DNA of 16,461 nt, from NCBI GenBank assembly GCA_030770425.1, contig JASJFT010000424.1:1-16461 (forward strand), read 5' to 3'. Shown here piece after piece: positions 9,349 through 16,461 of this stretch; position 1 is the first letter of the stretch, and each line of letters begins with the position of its first letter. A program made the position numbers and the translations under genes. The notes under the pieces were generated by a model. It saw nothing but the letters and a program-made list of their open reading frames with translations. It searched no databases and was not told where the DNA came from. The DNA is from Darksidea phi (Eukaryota > Ascomycota > Dothideomycetes > Pleosporales > Lentitheciaceae).

Positions 9349-10135
9349 TCACGTGTCCATGTTGTGATATGCTTCCCATCCGAGCTCGGCCATTTCGCCT
9401 GGGCCGAGGTCGGTGTCATGGTATTCCACATACAAGTTATTTATCGCTCTCTGCACTGGATGTCCTTCGGGTAGATACAGCCCTGGATCGATAGCATCGG
9501 CGAGACGGTGACCTGGACGGGCATCTTTTTTGATGATAGCCTTGATCTGTTCAGCCATCGGAGTTCCCACGCCAGTAACACCGCACATATCGGCAAATCT
9601 GACGAACTCGATAGCAGCAGTGATTGTTTCTCTTGGATCTAAAGCGCCAAAGGAAACTTTGCCGCGGTACAGCCATTGTATTAGTAGTTGGACACTTCGG
9701 ACTGAGACGACGTCATCTATCTCAGTCAATGTCGTTGACTGCTCTTCTCCTTCTAGAAAGGTGTTTCCTCTAAATGTAGCCGCGAAATATGGGGACTGTT
9801 CGCAGAGGAGCGCCTTCGATAGTTTGTATTCGTGGCTTGGAGATCCGATACGAATCGTAACTTGAGGACCCGAATACAATGGAAGGACACTAATACATTA
9901 GTAAGAACTAATAGCTATTTCCAGATCACCTACGAAGTTGCAAAGTCTTCGAACGGTGCATCGAGGATTCTTTCCTCGGGATCAGTGCTTGACATATTCG
10001 CAAGTGCGCTAATATATTAGTAAGAACTAATAGCTATCTCGAGATCACCTACGAAGTTGCAGAGTGTTCGGATTCTTCGGGGGGTGCATCGATGTCGAGG
10101 AGGTATGCTTCCTCGGCACCAGGGCTTGATGTCAT
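9349..10135 (-). CDS. BTB/POZ domain protein, three exons
   Basis: My model joins exon 1 (10,135-10,053), exon 2 (10,008-9,934) and exon 3 (9,889-9,349). The exons total 699 nt, or 232 residues plus stop. Both introns are 44 nt, begin GTAGGT, contain a TACTAAT-like branch site and end in TTAG. The exon 3 frame has no ATG before its upstream stop, so splicing is needed. The BTB domain covers about residues 61-165: VTIRIG, KALLCEQSPYFAATFRG, LLIQWLYRGKV and FVRFADMCGVTG match the common fungal type that opens with a leader ending LPLYSGP. BTB domains mediate dimerisation and protein contacts, often as Cullin-3 adaptors. The C-terminus is short for the fungal family, so a missed 3' exon is possible. 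Exons 1 and 2 are tandem duplicates. The kinase gene is divergent, 676 bp away. Confidence 0.8.
9890..10135 (-). repeat. Tandem duplication of leader exon plus intron
   Basis: Two adjacent copies begin at 9,890 and 10,009 (119-bp offset at the intron end). The intron parts are almost identical (attagtaagaactaatagct), as is the donor region gatcacctacgaagttgca. The exon parts have diverged: MTSSPGAEEAYLLDIDAPPE in the upstream copy against MSSTDPEERILDAPFEDFAT in the other, each ending in ATS at the splice. Confidence 0.85.
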
Positions 10136-10158
10136 ATTGGAAGCCGATTGTGTAAGCT

Positions 10159-10171
10159 ACTACAGTGTAGT
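10159..10171. promoter_or_regulatory. 13-bp palindrome upstream of BTB start
   Basis: actacagtgtagt has perfect 6-bp arms around one central base and lies 24 bp before the BTB ATG. A similar cacagtagtcaatct occurs at 10,320-10,334, on the far side of the repeat module, so the two imperfect direct repeats bracket it. They could be a target-site duplication, a protein-binding site, or chance. Confidence 0.35.
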
Positions 10172-10172
10172 C

Positions 10173-10317
10173 AATCTGTTTGCGAGCTTGATAGGGAGGA
10201 GCGATTGGGAAAACCTCTAGCGGGCGGGGTGCGACTAAGTAGACGCGACCGGGAAAATGACATCATAGTACCGTCACGCCGTCTCCGTCGTCATCAAGCG
10301 TCGGCGACGTTGTTCTA
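10173..10317 (-). promoter_or_regulatory. Repeat module upstream of BTB gene, copy 2
   Basis: This 145-bp stretch is the inverted counterpart of 7,135-7,297. Read on the minus strand toward the BTB start, it has the same order as copy 1 read toward the ankyrin start. It ends 37 bp before the BTB ATG, so its last part is probably the 5' leader. It contains CCCAATCG, a possible CCAAT-type element, within the bases absent from copy 1. It lies in the divergent BTB/kinase promoter region. Confidence 0.6.
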
Positions 10318-10811
10318 CCACAGTAGTCAATCTTGCCAGCCGGAAAGGTTAGCGCGTAATTGAATCACGTGGTGTTGCTGAATCATCAACCGGCGCCCAC
10401 CTTCTGAAACCAGCCGTTTCTTCCTAGATAAGCCCGCCACCCCTTACCTCCACCAACACCAACAGCCAGCCGTGTTGATGCTCCACCTCTTCTTCTCCAT
10501 TCAGCTACCCCTTACCGATTCTACTTCATATGCTTCAGTACGTGGGATTAGGTGCGACACTAACCTCCCTCGAAGCTCGCCATCACATCCACCACATCCA
10601 CAAGCACCATCAAACGGAGAAACTTATACAAGGCCCGAAGTGCCCTCCCTTCTACGGTATTGCGCCGCTTGCAAACACTTTTTTTTCATGCTGCTAATGC
10701 TCCCAAAGGAACAGTCTCCCCGGTTCCTCAAAGACGTTTGTCCTCCCCTCGACCTCCCCGCACGTCCGCAATACCGGCTCGAGAAGCACACCCGACGTGT
10801 TTCTGGGAAAC
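10318..10811 (+). promoter_or_regulatory. Kinase upstream region
   Basis: This stretch has normal composition with pyrimidine-rich runs (cacctcttcttctcc near 10,483; a T-run near 10,680), common in fungal promoters and leaders. CACGTG lies at 10,366-10,371. A long open frame here, running to 10,822, is proline- and serine-rich without a domain and overlaps the kinase start, so I do not call it. I could not fix a transcription start. A small upstream kinase exon cannot be excluded. Confidence 0.45.
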
Positions 10812-11630
10812 ATGTTCATTGAACAGCCACGAGTAGACTCTTTCCCAGGTCCCAATATCAGCACAATGAGAGATCTGAGAAACCTTTGCGAAGTCGAAGA
10901 TTATGAGACGGGCGCATTCAAACGTACAACATTCACCTACGTCGATGACCAGGACGTGGCATGGTTCGGTCAGACACCCGATATACGAAAGTATGATTTG
11001 ACCGTCGAAGATCTGAATCGTCTCTTGAATCGAATCCCGGATGAAAAAATCTATCCGATAAGGACCTCGTCTATCTCCACTGTCTCAGATGCGGATCGAA
11101 GGAGTCTCTTTATTAAACGCCCGAAACTTCTGTGTCTTGACGACGAAGAAGAGATGAAGCTCTTGCCCCAAATGCTCCTCGAGGAAGCGGAGGTCTTAGA
11201 GTTTCTCAAACAACACCACCATCCAAATCTTATCAGATATTACGGATGTACTGTCAATCGCGGTCGTATTACCGGAATCGCCCTTGAAAATCACCAGGTC
11301 ATTCTGCAGTATCGCTTCAAGAAAGTTCCAAATAGTTTCGATATTATTGCTTGCATGGAAGGTATCCGCGCAGGTGTAGGACACCTCCATTCCCTTGGAT
11401 TCGCACACAATGACCTCAATCCAATGAATATTGCACTTGATAGCAATGATAACCCGATTATTCTGGACTTTGGATCTTGTAGACGGTTTGGCGAGCAACT
11501 TCTTTCCGCGGGCACGTATGGCTGGATAGAGGAGGATTTTACCACCTCTGCACAACGACATGACGAGTTTGCAATGAAAAAAATAGAAGCTTGGTTGAAG
11601 GAGAAGAATAATTGCACCAAAGGCTCTTAG
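10812..11630 (+). CDS. Small fungal protein-kinase-like protein
   Basis: This single exon encodes 272 residues from ATG 10,812, which has a good context (aaacATG). A second in-frame ATG at 10,866 is possible. The N-lobe has a candidate ATP-binding lysine K102 in LFIKRP and a helix-C glutamate near E125, followed by HPNLIRYYG. The hinge region is near ILQYRFK. The catalytic loop reads HNDLNPMN (D201, N206), so the usual HRDLKP arginine and lysine are both asparagine. DFG is intact at D219-G221, followed by the GTYGWI segment and HDEFAMKKIEAWL. This matches a class of short fungal kinase-like proteins with an HND loop and a reduced C-lobe. The catalytic aspartate, metal-binding asparagine and DFG remain, so activity is plausible. 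The substrate is unknown, and I see no clear glycine-rich loop. It may encode a Ser/Thr kinase or a phosphotransferase-like relative. Confidence 0.8.
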   Translation: MFIEQPRVDSFPGPNISTMRDLRNLCEVEDYETGAFKRTTFTYVDDQDVAWFGQTPDIRKYDLTVEDLNRLLNRIPDEKIYPIRTSSISTVSDADRRSLFIKRPKLLCLDDEEEMKLLPQMLLEEAEVLEFLKQHHHPNLIRYYGCTVNRGRITGIALENHQVILQYRFKKVPNSFDIIACMEGIRAGVGHLHSLGFAHNDLNPMNIALDSNDNPIILDFGSCRRFGEQLLSAGTYGWIEEDFTTSAQRHDEFAMKKIEAWLKEKNNCTKGS

Positions 11631-12228
11631 AGCAGATATGTCTCGTAAATACAGCCAATGTGTAGCACGTGCGCTAGTTGCTCGCAAAGTCACATATTAC
11701 CGAACCATCCAATAATTCCGCTTCCGCCACCTCTTTCCTCTTGCCCTTGGACTGCATTGGGAAGAAGGTCGATTGGTACGTCGTAACTAGAGCGTATACC
11801 TTTCAGGTACGGCGATTTGGATTGCGATTGGATGTTGGGCAATCTTCTTGCTCACAGTCGACCCTCCTAACCTCGGTAACCCGTCGTGTTTGGCCATTGG
11901 CGTCCGTTGTAACCTTGATGGTGGTGATTCGGGTGCACCTGGTTCGGCGTCAGCACATTATGCAAAGCCCTAAACTTCATGCTCACATTTTGAGAAATGC
12001 GTATAGGCGGACGGTCGAGTCGACAAATGTTTCTAGGGTGGGTGAACTTTCTTGGGGGGCCCAGCTTCTTATCGTTCTCATCGTCTCAGCACCGGGGAGA
12101 GCGTAGAAACTTGCCGGGCATGCGCCGCCGAAAACAGGTTGCCCCAATCAAAGCTTTAATTAAGCCAGTTTGATCCAAAGATTCCCTGCCCAACGAAAAC
12201 CGGCCAAGTGGCAATAAGCCGAAAGCGT
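11631..12228. other. Intergenic, no confident gene
   Basis: Composition is normal and CA/TG are common, so RIP has not acted here. A long frame at 11,678-12,106 has no good ATG and no domain. One forward frame around 11,790-11,960 reads as a cysteine-containing stretch (NPSCLAIGVRC, then NLDGGDSGAP) ended by TAA, perhaps a broken small protein. CACGTG occurs at 11,666-11,671. I call no gene. Confidence 0.5.
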
Positions 12229-12633
12229 GTGTAGAAGCTCTCGCGAGTGAGAGCAGCAATCTCGGGCGTTGTGCGTGGTTGTTGTCTAATAGCTACCATG
12301 CCGCTGCACTACGCCACGACAGCGGCAAGGACAAGGAAGGAGGCAAGCTAAAGTATGCTGAGATTCGCGACGGTGGAGACGGCTGGCGTCTGTTGCGGAG
12401 AGCGCGTTGGCGATGATGCAGAAGGCCGAAATTCGATAGGAAATGCACGTGGGCGACTCGCCACCAACGTCTTGAGTCATGCCGAGTCGTTTAAGCCGTG
12501 GCATTGCCCACCCGTGTCGTGGGCCTGCCTACCCGGTGTCGTGGGCCTTCTTGCTCTGTTCGGTGTAAAACGGAGATTGCACTTCCAACGAACTGTTGTC
12601 TGGTAAGCTGCTCTATATACGCATTGACTTGTA
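12229..12633 (+). repeat. Inverted arm, right copy (not RIP-mutated)
   Basis: This is the 405-bp partner of 8,779-9,162, from gtgtagaag to just after ctctatatac. It keeps CA and TG throughout, so it approximates the unmutated ancestor. It has one extra ~21-bp unit (12,510-12,530 repeated at 12,531-12,552), which accounts for the length difference from the 384-bp left arm. A forward frame of about 80 codons shared with the left arm has no ATG and no recognised domain. Confidence 0.85.
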
Positions 12634-13877
12634 TAGTAAAGACCCGAACGGCCGTATAGATCGATTCCTAAGGCGGTGGCTACCTACTTACTACGCACGG
12701 TTCGGGCTGAACCGGATTAATTACGGGTCCGGTCTATTTCCTCTACGCTTTTATTAGTATTCTGGTTATAACGGACTAACTTCTACTTTAACTCTTACTT
12801 ATAGCTCTCCCTACCTATTACTCTCCTTATTATCGACGCCTAAAGTTTTTAAGCTCGAATTCTACGTTATAATCGAGTAGTAGTCTTATTATCTCTATTT
12901 TTCCTACTATAGTCGGCGAATCTTAGTTCTTAGTATTTACTTCTACCTAGAGGACTTATTTATAACTATTTTCTATTATATATAAGAGCGCTATCTATTT
13001 CTTTAAGTATAGTTATTAGTCTAAGATCTATTATAAATACTCTTATCTTTATTAAGAAAATAATTACTCTTCTTACTCGTCTATAACGGGTTAAAATCTA
13101 TATTATTTACTCTCTTTACTATTAGGATTAGCTCTATACTTAAGTAGTATTTTAATAATAATTTTATATTATCTTAGAGTAGCCCTATAGAATAGTCTTA
13201 GATTATTATATTTAATAATCTTAGGTTATATCGATATCTATTAGTTAAATAACTAATAATATCTTTATATCTATATATAGTTATAATTAAAGTAGAAAGA
13301 ATAGAAGAGTTATAAGATTTAGAAAGAGATAAACTACTCTTAATAAAAGTTATATATAAGCTAAGTTTTATTTATACTAAATCTTATATTATAATCTAAA
13401 TTACTTCTAAAGATTTATTCTAATCTATATAGTTAGTAGACGTATTTATTTTAAGCTTTATCGTCTAAAGAATAGATATTTATACTAATAACTAATATAG
13501 TTAAGAAGATAAATTACTTATTTAATATATATATAGAGTAGTACTAATCTAGTATAAATCGATAATATTAAAGTACTAAGAGAGACTTAATAATTATACT
13601 TTAAGTATAAATCTTAATAGTATTAAACTTAATATAAATACTATTTATATAAGCTTTATAAATAATTTATTAACTCTCTACTACTTATTAACTAAACTAA
13701 ATTAAATTAAACTAGACTCGATTATTAGTCTTCTTTATCTAAGGTATTAAATTATTCTTCTTCTTTTAAGAGCTATTAGATTATAATCTTAATATAATAT
13801 TCTAATATAAAAGAGTAAATAGTATAGTTATAGATTATAAAAGAGATAGAAGAAATTTATAAGCTTTTATAATATAG

Positions 13878-14250
13878 TATTATTATTATTATTATTATTT
13901 ATTATTATTAGTATTTATTATTACTTATTATTATTTCTTATTATTTATTATTATTCGTCGTCGTTCGTCGCTTATTATTATTTATTATCATTTATTATCG
14001 TTTATTATTATTATTATTATTTATTATTATTTATCGTTATTTATTATTATTATTATTTATTATCGTTTATTATTATTTATTATTATTTATTATTATTAAT
14101 ATTTATTATTACTTATTATTATTTATCGTTATTATTATTTATTATTATTATTATTTATTATTATTTATTATTATTATTCGTCGTTGTTAACGTTTATTAT
14201 TACTTATTATTATTTATTATTATTATTATTTATTATTATCTTTATTATTT
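13878..14250 (+). repeat. TTA-rich triplet array with CGT relics
   Basis: About 370 bp consist mainly of TTA/ATT triplets with regular TTTATTATT interruptions. Short CG-bearing islands (cgtcgtcgttcgtcgc near 13,956; cgtcgttgttaacg near 14,179) and one TCATTT remain. Intact TTG/CGT triplets beside TTA suggest a former TTG/CGT-type array converted by RIP. Confidence 0.8.
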
Positions 14251-15529
14251 ATATCGTTTATATTATATATACTTAAGATAAAAGTTTAAATATTACTTAT
14301 AAATAGCTAGATAGTAATATAGCTATTATAAAGCTACTAATTAGATAGATAAATAATATCGAGTTAAGTATATAAAAAAGGTTATAATAGTATAAAGAAG
14401 GTATACTAAATTTCTTATATAATTTAAGATAAAGTAGTATATAATCTTAATACTACTTTAATATATAATTAATATTAATATTATAGATAAGAATAAGAGA
14501 ATATTATTATTATAGATAATTAGAAATAGACTTATAGTTATTATAGTAGTATTACTTAAGTCTAATATAGATATAAAGGGTATTAATAATCTAATATTCT
14601 TTTTATAAATAATTATAAATAGGTATATTATTATAATAAAGATACTATTAATATTAAATATAAATATAGAAGTAATAACTATCTTCTTATTTCTTAGAAT
14701 TATATTTAATAACTATAGTAATATATTTAGTCTTTAAAATAGGACTAGAGATAGTCGAACTAGATAAAAGCTAAGTAATAACTATTAGGATATTATCTAC
14801 GTATTTATTCTCTTACCCTCTAATTAATAATACTACTCTATTTAAGATATTATTAAGTATTAAATTATTACTTTTTTTAATTAGATATAGTATTTAAAGT
14901 ATTTATAAAAGTTCTAATTATTATATATTAATTCTTTACTATTCTAAAGAATAGGTTTATATTAATTAAAGATATAACTAGTCTACCTATTAGTTAAAAT
15001 AAATTAGTTACTAGTTAGAACTAATCTTAGTAACTAGATATATTACTAATACTAATACTTAGTATAAGATTTAAATATTATTCTTAAGAATATATTTTCT
15101 ATTTATAATATATTATTTTTATTAATAGTAAGAAATATCTTTAAAGAGTCTAGTTAGGATATAGCTTTTAGTATTAGTATTTAAGATTCTAAAAAGTAAA
15201 TATATTTTATATACTAAAATTATAAATAAATCTATATCTTATAAAAGCTAGAATATATCTAATATAAGCTAGGATAAAAAAAGATCTTATATTCTACTAA
15301 AATAATCTTAATACTAACTAGTTCGTCTAAGCTAAATAGTATATTCTTATTAAGAAAGACCGACTATAAGACCTATTATAACTATTTAATAAGATAAATA
15401 AATAGATTTAAATATTATTAAATCTAAGAGTAGTTGGTTATAAGTATAGATAGTTACTAGTAGATATAATAATATAATAAGATTATTAATTAATAAAGAG
15501 TAGAGCTAGAAGTTAAAGCTAGTTTTATT

Positions 15530-15627
15530 TATAACTATAGATTTAGTAATACTATTATAATAGACTATTATATTATAGTATTAGTTATATCCTTTTATCT
15601 AAGTAGTTTACTTAATAAGTACTTATA
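15530..15627 (+). repeat. Direct repeat, copy 1
   Basis: This matches 15,918-16,030, about 390 bp downstream. Both contain an actata/gtattatta-like block around a tagact(a)ctatattat core, then ctaagtagt-tacttaa/gg-aagtacttat. Copy 2 has a short insertion in the middle. The pair is probably internal structure of a decayed element that ends with the 326-bp repeat at 16,056. Confidence 0.65.
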
Positions 15628-15917
15628 TTTAAGAGGTAAGTAAGTAGAATTACTATAATTATATTATAACTAGCCCTATTAAGAATAAAAGAAATAATTA
15701 TTAATAATAAGTAAATTAATATTTATATTTAAAATTTATAGAGATAATATAAAGCTATTATTATTTACTTAGTAAGATAATATCTATAGTACTAGTTTAT
15801 AAATTATTATTCTTTTAGTACTTAATTAACTTATAGTTACTAAAGATTAAGAATCTATTATAGAGATTATACTTAGATTTAATATATAATTATTCTTTTA
15901 ATACTTAGTTAACTATT

Positions 15918-16030
15918 TATAGCTATAGTTTAGTAGTATTATTATAGTAGACTACTATATTATAATAGTATTTTATACTTTAAATTAATTATATTCTCTT
16001 ACCTAAGTAGTCTACTTAGGAAGTACTTAT
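15918..16030 (+). repeat. Direct repeat, copy 2
   Basis: This is the partner of 15,530-15,627 and ends 26 bp before the 326-bp repeat copy B. A shorter repeated motif (attattcttttagtacttaa near 15,806 and its variant near 15,889) lies just upstream, so the region has layered duplications. Confidence 0.65.
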
Positions 16031-16055
16031 AGGTAAAAAGTTTAGAAGATAAGTA

Positions 16056-16381
16056 AATATCTCGACTAAGACCTATAGATAAATATTAAATAGTTTAATT
16101 ATATAATAATTAGAGAACTTTTCTAATTCTAGTATAAAACTTTATTAGTTCTCTCTTCCTCTTACTTCTATATTATCGTCTTAATTACTAGAACGTTTAC
16201 TAGTTATTCGAATCCTTTATACTCTACTAAAAACTTAAAGAAATAGATATTTAGATTAGTATTACTAATTATCTATTATAGTCTTATATTCTAATCGTAA
16301 ATAAAGATCTTATTTACTAAAGTTAAGATTATATCGCTAGTTAGTTATATTCCTATATTAATACGGATATATTATACTAAG
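16056..16381 (-). repeat. 326-bp dispersed repeat, copy B (inverted)
   Basis: This is the reverse-complement partner of 559-884 and the same length. Several CG sites kept in copy A (aacgtagg, tagcgaat, cgcgatt) read TA or CA-derived here, so the copies were mutated independently. Its outer end lies about 44 bp from the right RIP boundary, so it probably marks one end of the decayed element. Confidence 0.8.
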
Positions 16382-16425
16382 CGCCTATATCGGCAAAAAG
16401 TTCGCTCCGAAAAAATCGTAAGAAA

Positions 16426-16461
16426 CGTGGTATGGTACTGTGCGGCATAGTATACATTGCA
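16426..16461. other. Return to normal composition
   Basis: TG and CA are frequent again in these last bases. They are too short to show a gene. Confidence 0.6.

Larger units (their letters stand above)
12634..16425. repeat. RIP-degraded AT-rich block (right)
   Basis: This block has the same signature as the left block: CA and TG nearly gone and all frames closed. The transition is gradual over about 12,634-12,780, where GC-rich fragments survive. It ends abruptly near 16,425, where gtggtatggtactgtgcgg restores TG and CA. I cannot identify the elements it came from. Confidence 0.9.

Noticed and set aside
9226..9474. Forward open frame over the BTB 3' end
   Set aside because: It lies antisense to the BTB coding sequence and has no recognisable domain.
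10472..10822. Forward open frame of 116 residues upstream of the kinase
   Set aside because: It is low-complexity, proline/serine-rich, without a domain, and runs into the kinase start in another frame. It is better explained as leader or promoter DNA.
11196..11693. Long reverse-strand frame opposite the kinase
   Set aside because: It lies antisense to a convincing kinase coding region and shows no protein-family features.
11678..12106. Forward open frame of 142 residues after the kinase
   Set aside because: It has no suitable ATG near its start and no domain. A different frame there hints at a cysteine-containing peptide with NLDGGDSGAP, but it ends in stops and lacks a start. I could not support either.
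12355..12606. Forward open frame of 83 residues in the right arm
   Set aside because: It begins at an ATG, but the left arm does not preserve this frame and no domain is visible.
7000..12640. tRNA or rRNA genes
   Set aside because: I scanned the non-degraded island by eye and saw no cloverleaf or conserved rRNA stretch. A covariance-model search would be decisive.
12770..13140. Possible retrotransposon gag-like frame in the right degraded block
   Set aside because: A short stretch around TPKVFKLEFY resembles the start of some gag domains, but the rest did not follow in any frame.
13878..14250. CRISPR-like or telomeric interpretation of the triplet array
   Set aside because: There are no unique spacers and no telomere motif. 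It is a simple triplet array in a fungal genome.

Overview
This window looks like a piece of a filamentous ascomycete (Pezizomycotina) genome. It has two long AT-rich blocks in which the dinucleotides CA and TG are almost absent. That is the footprint of repeat-induced point mutation (RIP), the fungal defence that changes CpA to TpA in duplicated DNA. Between them lies an island of ordinary composition carrying fungal-style ankyrin, BTB/POZ and protein-kinase genes. The only introns I can model are 44 nt long, which is also fungal. I cannot name the species.

Layout. 1 to about 6,980 is RIP-degraded repeat DNA with no readable gene. At its right edge a Fot1/pogo-type transposase tail (minus strand, 6,735-7,131) can still be read, crossing from heavily mutated into almost unmutated sequence. 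The island runs from about 7,000 to 12,640. It holds an ankyrin-repeat gene (7,536-8,339, +), a minisatellite (8,515-8,770), a three-exon BTB/POZ gene (10,135-9,349, -) and a small protein-kinase-like gene (10,812-11,630, +). BTB and kinase are divergent and share a 676-bp intergenic region. From about 12,640 to 16,425 there is a second RIP-degraded block with a 370-bp TTA-rich array. The last ~36 bases return to normal composition.

Repeats tie the window together. A 326-bp sequence at 559-884 recurs inverted at 16,056-16,381. A ~400-bp sequence flanks the BTB/kinase pair in inverted orientation (8,779-9,162 and 12,229-12,633); the left arm is a RIP-mutated version of the right. A ~150-bp module (7,135-7,297 and 10,173-10,317) lies upstream of both the ankyrin and the BTB gene in the same orientation relative to each, so it may be a shared promoter/leader.

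The three genes encode two protein-interaction proteins and one kinase-like enzyme. This is typical accessory content of TE-flanked islands, but nothing in the sequence proves they act together. The most notable observations are the in-phase duplicated leader exon of the BTB gene, the shared upstream module, and the RIP gradient recorded across the unequal inverted arms.
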